Shown: positions 36,384 to 47,300 of the stretch, in pieces
Layout: each line of letters opens with the position of its first letter
How positions within the stretch are numbered: the first letter of the stretch is position 1
NCBI RefSeq assembly: GCF_001039355.2
Contig: NW_019774947.1
Span: 248,001-312,000 of the forward strand
Reading direction: 5' to 3'
Length of the DNA stretch: 64,000 bases
Origin: Lingula anatina
Taxonomy: Eukaryota; Brachiopoda; Lingulata; Lingulida; Lingulidae
Translations under genes and position numbers: made by a program
The notes under the pieces: generated by a model
The model's input: the letters and a program-made list of their open reading frames with translations, nothing else
What the model was told of the DNA's origin: nothing
Database searches by the model: none

Positions 36384-39334
36384 GAAGAACAGTCGAGCAC
36401 TGTGAGGTGAGCACTATCCCGTGTCCTCGAGGTGACCACCCTAAAGCTGGACCAGTGCATGTCAATTACTACAGGTAACCGCACGCTGCCCGCACCTGAC
36501 CGCGGGCTGATGGAATCATTATATCAGTCCAGCGACACATTCCATCAAAAAACGAATTATTGCTATCTTTAATGGTACCTTGTAACCAAGAAGAAAACAA
36601 CCTTCGATAAAAATCTTCTATGAGTGTGCATAAACAAAATGAGATGTCAAATCCTATTTTGATAATGAATTCATCGAAACGGCACCAAACGCAGCATCTA
36701 CCCATCCTGTTTAATTAACTGCACTTACTTAATTGATAATATCATTACGCGCTCTACAAAAACGCCACGGGTCTTCTTTATCTCAAAGAATAATTCTGTT
36801 GTTCATATAAAAATGTGGAGGAGTCATAAAAAATCACTATTTCTACTAAATGAATAGGTAATGACACGCATGAATACAGTGCGTTACGTCCCAATGACTT
36901 GAGCTTGTCTTTAACTTTGTCTTTAACTGTCAGTTTTAAAAAAGAAAGCATTTGTCAGTTTCGTGAGTAACAGTAACACGCAACAGGATGTAATCCATAT
37001 TATGACTACGGACAGAAGTACATGTAATACATAGACATGTAAAATACGTAGTTTATTTTTTTTAAGAATAAGTATAAAGAATATGTTATTGGGATTTTTG
37101 TCATATTTTTCTGTAATATTAGTCTCTCCTGACTCCCTAAATACGTTTTCTTTTCTAATTGGTAATAGAATTTTAGAAAACACCGGAAAATTTATTTCAA
37201 TTAATTTTTGAGCCGTTGTTGTACTTAAAACTGTGGTTTAATGGAAATGAATAGCAACTCTTATCAACAGTTCAGAACTTTAGTTAATCACAACAAACAG
37301 GTACAGGTTGTGCTGAAATAATCATACATGAATAAATATATGCAGATAGGTAAACATATATTCACTTTTGTTTATGTATATATACATAAACAAAAATGAA
37401 TTAACAAATAAAAAAGACAAGACAGTAGATAAGAGAATTGATAAATAAGTAAATGAAGAAGTGATAAAATTAATCTTAAAAAAGCATGTAAAGCCCAGCT
37501 ACTGTTTCAATTTCCCCGTCATGACATTCCAAAAATGTTTGTCGGACATTCTCGTCGTAATCTTGTTGGTTTCTAATCGAACAATCTATCTAATTTTTAA
37601 TGATCTAGTCACCTATGTAACACTCTCTCACAGCTGCCGCTCCTGTCCCTGAAGATGTTATCAGGGAGGTTGTTTTTGTGGGATGTCTGGCAACAGGGTC
37701 AAGCAAGGCTCGTGGTACCAATGGCACCGGGGTTGATTCACAGAACTGATTCATCGCTGAGAGTTGGTGGATAAAAATTAGACAAGACCTATCCTTGCTG
37801 TCATTTACACCTTCAGCGTCCCTTGGAGTCAGCGTGTGAGTTTTTACCGCAGTATCACAGCCTGTGTGTCAATGCGCCTTCTCTTAACTGGAGTGCACAT
37901 AAAGGTAATATTTGAAGTTAATATTTCAGGGCTCATTTTTAGTTTACCTTTTTAGGCTATAATACAGTGTTATGATTACTTGTCGCATTGAAATTGTAAC
38001 TTGTTTTTGTTATCTTTAGTTACAACCCTTGTGTGTGCAATGCATACTATTACTGTTATTGAATTAGAGTAAAATTCTTACTGTTTCACTGCTGCACGCG
38101 ACAGTTGGTAGTACACAAGATGGTGAAGTGGTCGTTGATTGTTACATCACACGCAACAATCAAACAGTGACTCTTGAAAGAATACCACTGCCACGAGAAC
38201 GGCTTACCGGTGTAACAGGTATGGAAGTCCTCTAGGAACCGTAGTCCGCGTCCCATTGCTTTGTACAGGCGACATTCGTCCCATATACTAACCCCAATAC
38301 TCCAAATATCCCTAACTTCCATTCCTAGACAACCATTCCTGTTACACCTGTACATGTTTAATTGGATAGGGGTTAGGGTTGGGGGTGGGGGGGGGGGAGA
38401 GTAAAGGTTAGCACTCTTATCTTAGAATAAATGACCATATGAATTGGCCTCATACTAATTCGAAACTACAAGGTACAAAGAGAAATTGCTTTTCACAGTC
38501 AGTGGTTCGTATATGGCGTTATGTGAGGACATACCGTTACTCGTAAACAACTCTTGTTGTTTTCAAAATTTGTCATTTAATATTTTCCATAAATTTGGCC
38601 GCACAGTCGAATTCAATTTACACCAAATTTAAACGAGCGTTTATATGTCTGACACCCTGGGATTGCAGACGACTGGACATCGGAAACTAAAAAGGAAAAA
38701 GCGCTCTCTTGCAAAACATCCCTATTTATAGACAATCTCACTATTTCATTAAATGCTTTTGAAACATAGGGCTATTTTATGTATTTTTTATCCTTCATTG
38801 TGTACCGGTGTGCATCCTCACTTATTTTAAGTGTCGACCATAATTTTTTTGAATTTTATAAGCTTTTATAAGGGTAAAATAGCATGATATCAGAACTTCA
38901 TTGATAATGCCAATCAGTATAAATGCATATGGTGTAAAGTAGACGCATTGTATCTAAGCATGGGGGTTATCCAATTTGACGCAAGTCACCACTTCAACAG
39001 CGTCACAACTCTCCTTTCTTTTATGTGTGCAGTTGCGTATTACTGTAAGATACTTGAGTAGTTTTATCGATACTTCACACGCACTTCGTGTTCTCTCTCT
39101 TTCTCTCTCTCTCTCTCGGGTATTGAAGGGGTACTAAGTAAGGAAAACCCCCTCCATTGGTCAGTACAAAGACAATGGTCAGCGCTGTTTACAACAAGGA
39201 AGTACGTTTGAATCTAAATTTTAACATCTAGCGTGAAACTTTGACACCGTTCTCTCACCCATGCTTCTCGTAAATCACACATTATTACAGTGAAGACAAG
39301 GTCTGATGGTTGCTACCACGCTACCTGCCGACTT
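36384..39334. other. Intergenic stretch with weak exon-like pieces
   Basis: Near 37633 an acceptor-like CACAG precedes about 37 open codons beginning AAPVPEDVIREVVF on the plus strand. At 38086-38355 a minus-strand frame overlaps the repeat shared with 1755-1800. Neither is convincing. There is a (CT)n tract at 39093-39118. No confident gene. Confidence 0.3.
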
Positions 39335-39476
39335 TGGTCAAAGGTCAAATGCCCTTATATGGAAGACGAAATGACGAGATAGTGAAACAGTGGAAACGTG
39401 ACGTCATTAGATAGTCAAATTTCTTCATTGGTGGTTCTATTTTTAGATGCGTAAACAAACGTGGGCCCTATATATA
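39335..39476 (+). promoter_or_regulatory. Core promoter and upstream sites of the ankyrin gene
   Basis: Read directly, in order: a DR1 nuclear-receptor-type site (TGGTCA-A-AGGTCA, 39335-39347), a CArG box (CCTTATATGG, 39353-39362) matching the SRF consensus, a palindromic CRE (TGACGTCA, 39399-39406), an inverted CCAAT (ATTGG, about 39427) and a TATA box (TATATATA, 39469-39476). The ATG is at 39585, so a start near 39500 would leave a 5' UTR of about 85 nt. Such clustering is typical of signal-inducible genes. Occupancy is inference. Confidence 0.6.
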
Positions 39477-39584
39477 CCTCCCTTGTCTTATTTTCCAGCA
39501 GAAACAATAATTTGAGTGAAGAAGTCAGTGGGACAAAACTGAGACAATCTAAGACCATACAAGACTTTTAACATACCAACAAAG

Positions 39585-41890
39585 ATGGTAAAAGTTACAA
39601 ATATAACAGCCAAGAAAAACAAACATTGCACCAATGACGAGAGATTGCACGAAGCAGTGTTGAAGAACAACTTGGATGCTGTGAAGAAATTGACTAAAGT
39701 CGAATGCGACGTTAACGCTAGACAAACCAGCGGTGGTAAAACGGCATTGTTTTATGCCGTCTGCTATGGCCGCCTGGACATCGCTAAAGCTCTCCTTCAC
39801 AATGGCGCTGATCCAGACCTACCTGAAGACAGAGGAAACACGCCCCTTCACGAGGCAGTCGAGAAGGCCGATATTTACATGGTCCACCTTTTGTTATCAC
39901 GTAAGTTACTCAAAAATTTCCACGTTTTAAAAAAGTTTGTAAATGTGTCGTCAAGGTACTTTTATGCATGTACGTCTGCTGGTCTCTGCTTTTGATAGAT
40001 TTGGAACCAGCCGTCTTCGTTAAGGCATGTATTATGAATACCGACTGATGATTTTGAGCAATGTGTCATACATGAAAAAAAAAAAAACAAAAAAAAAACA
40101 CAAAAACGAGATAAATTAATATTTCCTTCAGTTTATCCTCTTGAAATATTATCTCTCAATGAACAGGTTAAAATGATTATAGAACTGGCGTATTTTATAA
40201 GCGTTGATTTGTTTATGATAAGTTGAGGAAAATACTATAACGGCAGGATACATTCAGATTATAATCAAGCTTTGATATCCTGAATGTCAGATTGCATTGA
40301 GGAAATAGATGTTTATATATATCTAAACTTTTACACACTTGAGAAGATATCTAATATTCAAAAGAGGAAGGAACTCGGATATCATCTTTGATAAGTAAAT
40401 TATTGCATAATAACTTGTCATTACGTCAAAGATGTTGATAAAACGTGGTAAACTCTTATCAAATCATTATCTTTTTGAAGTTATTTCCAGTTGTTTGACC
40501 AAAAAGGAAGGCATCAGATGATTGTCACAGATATATTTTCCTAACTATGTCGGCATGTAATTTGTATAGTATTGACAAATGGTACGAATGATTATGTATC
40601 GAACTGAATAAAGGGAAAAAAATCAAGTGAGTCTATCTTCGCGATGAACGAGCTTATGCGATCATATCACTCAAGTGCACTATGGCCTTTTATGTCATTT
40701 TAATCTTATCTCATCTTGACTTCAGACAAAGCAGACGTAAATGCACAGAACCAGAGAAAGCAGACGGCGCTGTCCTTATCTTCACTGTACGGCTATGTGG
40801 ACATTGCAGAAACCTTGCTTAACAATGGTAAGACATTAGCATGCTTACTCTCGTACGTATAGTTGAGTTTGAAAAAAAAATGATATTATCATATACCAAC
40901 ACGAATTATTCTCCGAGTAAAGAATAGGCTTACCAGTAAAACACCTGGAATAAGCTTACCAGTAGCCTAAAACACCTGGTAAACCTGAGTCTTTGGCATA
41001 TTTAACCTTAAAGAACAGACATATTGAGTGGATTTAAAATGTTTTGTTAAAGTGTGGTATTCTTTTATTATATTAACCCGTTAACTGTCTTGTAGGTGCA
41101 CTAATTGACCACTATGATAACGAAGGTCGCACGCCTCTCCTGATAGCCCTTCACGAGGGGAACGAAGACATGGCACGCCTCTTAATATCACGTGACTGTG
41201 ACGTGCACCACTGTGATGATAAGGGGACGTCAGCATTCTATCTGGCGATTCACTCTCCAAATCTGCGAGATATTAGTCTTGCGAGACTATTAATTGCAAC
41301 AGGTGAGATAAAACAGCTTTTTAAAAATTGTGTTAGATGAGGACACCTAACACAATTCAGAAATTGGTGCGCCTGATTCTGGCTTCAGAACACTAGTTGC
41401 AAACCTATTGCGACACATTTGTACAACATGCTAAGTTCTTGGAAAAGAATATTTTTTGATATTTTAATCTATGAAAGTATTGAATTTATTTGCACTATCC
41501 GCCTGCCGGCTTCCGAAATGTCAAAATACCATGTATCTCCATGAATTTGAATCTCCTAGAAGTGTTTTAATTCTAATAAATATGATACCATACTATTTCC
41601 CTAAAGGTAAAAAACGACCGACGTAAAACCCAATTACCTTTTGTCTTCTAGGCTACAAAGTCCAACAAGATAAGTCTTGGCTGTGTGCCGACCACGCCTC
41701 GCCTCCCGGACTTTTCTTCTCGAACAGAAAGTTTTTCTATGAACTCACAGGTCAACAAATTACTGACAGTGATGAATGTACAAACGATTTCAGACGCAAA
41801 AGTATAAAATGCAAAAGTTTCAACCAAAGCAAACAGCTTCTCCATGAATACAAACAAGGCCTTATTTCGGACTGCGTCACCCATTTATAA
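39585..41890 (+). CDS. Ankyrin-repeat protein, four exons, 287 aa
   Basis: Exons are 39585-39900, 40726-40827, 41096-41302 and 41652-41890, with GT/AG at every junction. All three introns fall after the first codon base. The coding sum is 864 nt including the TAA. Five or so ankyrin repeats run from about residue 20 to 208, with TPLHEAV, GRTPLLIAL and repeated LL.(N/S).(G/K)AD. helix-loop signatures. The repeat block ends LLIATGYKV, and a C-terminal region of about 80 residues without a recognised domain follows (no clear SOCS box). There is no signal peptide or membrane segment, so it is probably a cytosolic or nuclear interaction scaffold. Ankyrin repeats bind protein partners; no enzymatic activity is implied. 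The start fits the TATA box 110 bp upstream. The specific ankyrin subfamily is not identified. Confidence 0.9.
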
Positions 41891-42366
41891 GGAAACCACA
41901 CGTGCCATTTTGTTTGGGGATTTTTTAAATCAAATAATATTTTAATACCAATGTAGCTGTATCAAATACAGCAAGATTGATTATTCCCAGTTTTAGTTCT
42001 CACAGTTACAACAACAATTATAGTTTTTAGAACATGAAATACTCCCAATTTATACCTCTGACAAATCAGTAGACACGATATTGACGATGTTGACGTAAGA
42101 TGCTTCTTTATTTTTAATAGGTATTTTATTTTTCATGTTTAATTTCTTAATTTTTGATGATGCCAAACAGATGGACATAAATTCGTTGCTTGTTTTAAAA
42201 GCAAGAGAAAAAATTACAAGAAAATATCCCATTACAGAAAAAAAAAAAGATTATTGAATTTCACATGCTGTAATGAACACCAGTCTTCATCCTGAATACT
42301 ACTGTAAATATTTTATTGTATGTCTTTTGTACTCTTGATAATTTTGTAATTTTGCATGTTTCTTTT

Positions 42367-42372
42367 AATAAA
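42367..42372 (+). terminator. Polyadenylation signal of the ankyrin gene
   Basis: AATAAA about 475 nt downstream of the stop at 41890, followed by a GT-rich stretch (TGTGTTTTCG), fits the main cleavage site. Confidence 0.55.
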
Positions 42373-42607
42373 AAAATTCACTGTAACCAATGTGTTTTCG
42401 TATTTCAATATAGCGATTGCACCGTTTTGTATACCAATAAAAGTCTATTTTAAGTTCCATTTAGAAGCACATAGTCACAGTCCTTCAAAATGATGGAATT
42501 TGAAATGAATCAAATGAGTTGAGACAAAACAAAAATAGCAACAATCAGAACAGAGTTGATATAACTCGTACAGTGTGGTTACAACCATCCTTAAGGCTGA
42601 CTGAAAT

Positions 42608-42772
42608 TCTCCTAGAAGTGTTTTAATTCTAATAAATATGATACCATACTATTTCCCTAAAGGTAAAAAACGACCGACGTAAAACCCAATTACCTTTTGT
42701 CTTCTAGGCTACAAAGTCCAACAAGATAAGTCTTGGCTGTGTGCCGACCACTAGACTAGAAATTTAAATAAA
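42608..42772 (+). repeat. 144-bp duplicate of the intron 3/exon 4 junction with its own stop and polyA signal
   Basis: 42608-42751 repeats 41552-41695 with no difference seen. The copy includes 100 bp of intron 3, the TTCTAG acceptor and the first 44 bp of exon 4. If exon 3 were spliced to 42708, the frame would give 15 residues (GYKVQQDKSW...) and stop at TAG 42752-42754, right after the breakpoint. AATAAA follows at 42767-42772. It could serve as an alternative terminal exon making a protein of about 223 residues without the C-terminal domain. Confidence 0.8.
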
Positions 42773-42819
42773 ATCCTGGCTTGCAGAGGTGAAAAATGTT
42801 TTAAAACTCTTAAAACTGG

Positions 42820-42944
42820 GGTGATATGGTTACTCAGATATAGTTACTCATGGATGTACGGGTTAATAATCTAGCTGAGATGATCTGAATACGCTGCAGT
42901 CTTTTAATCTGGTTTTTTGGACAACCATACAAAATGGAATTACA
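42820..42944 (-). pseudogene. Non-LTR retrotransposon C-terminal fragment (L2/CR1-like)
   Basis: A minus-strand frame reads CNSILYGCPKNQIKRLQRIQ and then SARLLTRT before a stop. This matches the conserved reverse-transcriptase C-terminal block (YCNS(I/L)LYGLP...IxRLQxxQNxAARL) of L2/CR1-type LINEs, known from family knowledge. It is a short 3' fragment with an A-run at its end on the plus strand. Confidence 0.75.
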
Positions 42945-42954
42945 GTAAAAAAAA

Positions 42955-43501
42955 AGGATGTAACCTCCAATGTTGTGTTTTGACAAGCTCTACAAAATGC
43001 AGTAAACAAAGAGTTCTCTATTTTTGTTAGAAATGAGAATCATGGGGAAAAGTTAAAGGTAAAATCCATATTTTGTGAAATGCAGTTCATGGTGAAAGGT
43101 AGGTCAAAGGTAAAATTCAAGGTCACAGGAAGAACGTCAAAATATGAATTCCTATTCAAGTTCAGTAGTATCTATGGGCATGTCTGTGCCAGTTTTTGAG
43201 ATATAAGGGACCGAAAATTTGCAAAGTTCAGTTCATGGTGAAAAGTAGGTCAAAGGTCAATTTCAAGGTCACAGATAGATCGCCAGTATATGACTTCCTA
43301 TTCAAGTTCAACCGTAACTATGGGCGTATCTCAGCTAATTTCCCAGTAATTTCACATTTTATTTTCACCACTGAATATTGCGATGTTATGCCCTTTTTTA
43401 TAGTGCAATTCTTAAACTGTATAGAAAACAAAAAATTGGTAACCACTTCCAGTGTTACACTTGACAAGCTCTACAAAATGCAAGAAACAAGAGGTCTCTA
43501 G
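42955..43501. repeat. Nested direct repeats (A-B-B'-A') rich in GGTCA words
   Basis: Outer pair A: GACAAGCTCTACAAAATGCA at about 42983 and about 43464. Inner pair B: segments of about 135 bp containing GTAGGTCAAAGGT and CCTATTCAAGTTCA, at about 43083-43200 and 43220-43340. It looks like a degenerate tandem or interspersed repeat. The 101-codon plus-strand frame across it is a shadow. Confidence 0.7.
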
Positions 43502-43648
43502 CATTAACGGTTTCAGAATTAAAGAGTTTTGGCATCTAATGGCTGCTTCTCCTTTATTAAAGCTCTACTTTATTACGTGCAAGATTACCACGTAAAGTCA
43601 CATGACACCAGGTGGTGCGGTGCACAAACACGTCTTTTCAAAACATAC

Positions 43649-43689
<41 letters not shown>

Positions 43690-43971
43690 ACTGATACTTA
43701 AAATCTTAATTAATTACAGTTGTTGAAAACAGAAATTTTACTCTATCAACAGCATCTTATCCAAATGTTGCTTAACAAGACAATATGTTATGTATCATAC
43801 GCATTTCATCAGCACAGTAAATGATAATAAGATCTATTTTTCTGCAAATTAAACAGCAACTTGGCATATAGGTATATAGAAGATTACAGGCAGAAGAAAA
43901 CCATGCTACTTATTATCCTTAAACTTACAAACAAGTGACTTAAATACAGGTCAGATTGCAATACTAATTGC
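43502..43971. other. AT microsatellite (43647-43685) and a fragment of the ~340-bp repeat
   Basis: (AT)n at 43647-43685. About 43865-43971 resembles a portion of the repeat at 14.1-15.6 kb (ACCATG...CTTAAACTTACA...GACTTAAAT). A minus-strand AATAAA at 43558-43553 could terminate the Ig-like gene. Confidence 0.5.
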
Positions 43972-44032
43972 TACTGGAGGTAGAGTTGAAAAACCAACCT
44001 GACAACAAAGAAAAACTTGCTTAGCTTCAAAA

Positions 44033-44067
<35 letters not shown>

Positions 44068-44110
44068 AAAAGGACCTAATTTAGTTGGTTTTTCAACTCT
44101 ACCTCCAGTA
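43972..44110. repeat. Perfect 27-bp inverted repeat flanking an (AAAT)n microsatellite
   Basis: 43972-43998 (starting TACTGGAGGTAGAG) is the exact reverse complement of 44084-44110. Between them is about 85 bp including (AAAT)n at 44030-44070. It is inserted in, or derived from, the ~340-bp repeat family. The structure could be a small foldback element or a template-switch product. Confidence 0.85.
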
Positions 44111-44358
44111 AGTTTGAGGGTAATCAGTACTACAGGTAACCATTTATTGCATTCCCAGTGAAGTGCACAATGAGACTTTTTACACGGACACTATGAACAA
44201 GCTGTAATTAGACTCTCTGGCTCTTCCCTATAGGCCAATCTAAAATTATCTTTCCTTACTGGGACTTGACCCACTTAGAAGTCATACACTAGAAGACCTA
44301 AAGAGGAGAAAAGCCACAGAGTCTTAATTTTATACTATCTTAAGTGTTTTTCAGTTAA

Positions 44359-47300
44359 TCAGTTGCTGGCCAAATACATAATGCCGAGGCCACTACATAC
44401 AAGACAAAAAATTATCTTGATGCTGACTATGAGATTGGTCCCAATTGATGGAGTTGCAGGACTAGTGGGATTTTGGAGCTTTGGCTTTGGAGTTGAACCA
44501 GTAACATCTTGGATTTCTGGTTCCAAAGTTGTCAAACCTGGCTGTTCTAAAAAACAAAATACACCAATACTGAGAAAAAAAGAATCAATTGGCCAATTTG
44601 TCATAACAATCTTATACAGGGATCAGAGAAACAAGTTCATTGAATCAGATTTCATGCAAGATTGAATAAGGTCCTTATTTTCCCTACCAAAAATATATCT
44701 AGTAGGAATTATTGCTCCAAACGTGTTTTCTTATAGATAACTATCTTCAAAAGAATTAAATCCAGTTCATATCTAATAACATATTACACAACACATTAAA
44801 GTTTAAACTTCATTATTTGGCAAGATAACAATATCATTTTTCATTTCAATTAGTAGTGTTCTAATTTTTACATTTATAACAATACATTTCATCAATACAT
44901 TTCATCACTATACAGCTATTGGTGACTTTGAAATTGGATTAAACTGGGCTTCCATACCTGTAACAATGTTCACAATTATGTCCTTATGTACCCCCGTCTT
45001 GAACACAGCATGGCCGGTTATAGTCTGAGAATTATTAACCATACCCAGGTTGATAGTTGTTCCAGTGTTCTGCATAATTACTTCTTCAGTTATTAAGTCA
45101 CAGGTGAAATTCTCAGCTGAGGATAGATTTGAGAAGCAATGCAGCAAATCTTCAGATACATTGTCTTTTTTTAGCGTCAACCTGACCTGCCATACATCCT
45201 CGTTCGTAAGTCTTTCTTGACTGAACTTGACCAAATTTATTTCAAGTTGTTGCCCATAGGCCGCCAATACTTGTGTATTTAGGCCTTTCACTTGTATGGT
45301 TCTCTGTCCCTTATCTGAAAATAAAATTGATAAAAAACTGCCGTAAAAACATCATTCTTGTATCCAGTCAAAATAAGTGAATACCTAACTGGGGTAGGGC
45401 TAAAACTTGCCAATTTAGCCAATTGCTAAAACGGACTTGAATCAGCAAAACAAAATAAGGTTGATTTGACTTGTTTTAGTCAAATTTAAACAATTTGGTA
45501 AAAAAAATTATGAAAAAGTATTCATTTGGCTAAATGAGAAAAAATTGCTAGTGGACACCTAAGCTCTTGAAACAATTTTTGAAAAAATGGCTCTACTCAC
45601 CATAGACTTCTACATTGCACCGACTATTCCACTCTACATGCTTTGCATCTGTAACACGGCATGTGTAAACTCCTCCATGAGACTTAGATGCTTTTCCTAT
45701 TAACAGGTCTCCACTTGGTGGGACCAGTTTGTCTTGCTCTTTGTTCAATGGTGCATGGACTTCAGGCTCACCTCCTGGATTCCATTCGGCAATTTGAGTG
45801 GGCTGTGAAGAGTGATCTAGATCCCAGATAACAGATGCTACGTTGCCGGAAAAGCTTCTGGGTGACCTCAAAAGAATACTTCCTCCCTCCACAGCTATAA
45901 TGTCTGGAGGACGTCCGGATACAGTACCTGCAATGAAGTTTTGAAGTGGATACATTTTACAAAGTTTTTTGTCTATTTCAATCAAAACCATTATGAAGTT
46001 CACTGTTGTCAACTACCAAGTACATAAATGTTAGTCTGTAACATACAGTACAGGACCATTCCCACAGATATTTGGATCGGTCTATCTTTTTGGGGAGTCT
46101 CACTAAATTGCTATCAAACTTACCAGCTTAAATGTCTGCCACGCCTAGTAAAGCTGTTAGGGTGTAATTATCTTTACCCCTAGCTGATTCAGTAGGCGTG
46201 ACAGACATTAAAGCCTCTTAAGCTGATAGCAATTTAGTGTGAACCCCCAGATGGATCGATCTCTGTAGGCATGGGAAACCAGTCTTAGCCTTTTTTCACT
46301 TTTAGGAAAACTGGTCCAAGGCCCCATTCAGATTGGGGACTAACTAGTCCGAGGTTCAAATATGGCTGACTCACTTGAATACTTCCTCACCGGATATCTA
46401 TTCAGTGTCTATCACCAGTATTAGCGGATTAGACGGCAAGCTTTGTAGTGGGTCGCCATATCTGATACTCGGACTTGTTAGTCCCCCATTCTGAGTGGAA
46501 CCCAATATTCCTAATTATTCACCTGTTTATATTCCCTTAGCCATAGTTTCCATTTTTTTAGTCTTTCAATCATGGTCAATTTTTGACAAATATTCCTTTA
46601 AGCAAAACTCCTAGCTGTCCAATATACATCAGATACTGATCAAACTCAGTTCCTTAATGAACATATGGTAATTTTGAAAATAATTGCAAGATATGTTACA
46701 ATCAAGACCAGTCTTGATCATCTGAGGGTTCACTAGCCTGAATATATATGTGCTGACAATGAATGCACTCCTTACACATTTGTAGACTTGGGAACATGAC
46801 ACCTACGGAACAAACTATCATGAACAGTGTTTCCCCTGGCTTTCAAGCTCTGCGAGGTGGTAGGCAGTCCGCGATCCCAGCAATACTAGGGGGGTCCGGG
46901 GGCATGCCCCCCCGGAAAATTTTTTAAATCGAGGTGCAATTTGGTGCATTTTAGGGTATTTAGAACTGATTTTTTTACATTTTATGTGGCACTGAATTGT
47001 CTTGTTTTAGATGTTTTGAGGAGTAAATTCAGTAATGACATAACAAAGGTTTGGACAAAATTTATTTTCCAGTCTGTGCATTCACTATGTTTAGTCCTTT
47101 TCAGTTTATAGAACATACTCTTTCAAAAAAAAAAAAAAGTTAATACTTTCAAAAAAAAAAAANNNNNNNNNNNNNNNNNNNNNNNNNNNNNNNNNNNNNN
47201 NNNNNNNNNNNNNNNNNNNNNNNNNNNNNNNNNNNNNNNNNNNNNNNNNNNNNNNNNNNNNNNNNNNNNNNNNNNNNNNNNNNNNNNNNNNNNNNNNNNN

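Noticed and set aside
36020-36484. 154-codon minus-strand frame
   Set aside because: Runs through GT, GA and CT microsatellites and a foldback element; no codon or domain signal.
38086-38355. Minus-strand frame with a kinase-like phrase (DIWSIGVSIWDE)
   Set aside because: The resemblance is limited to a few residues, lies in the short repeat shared with 1755-1800, and no other kinase motif is present.
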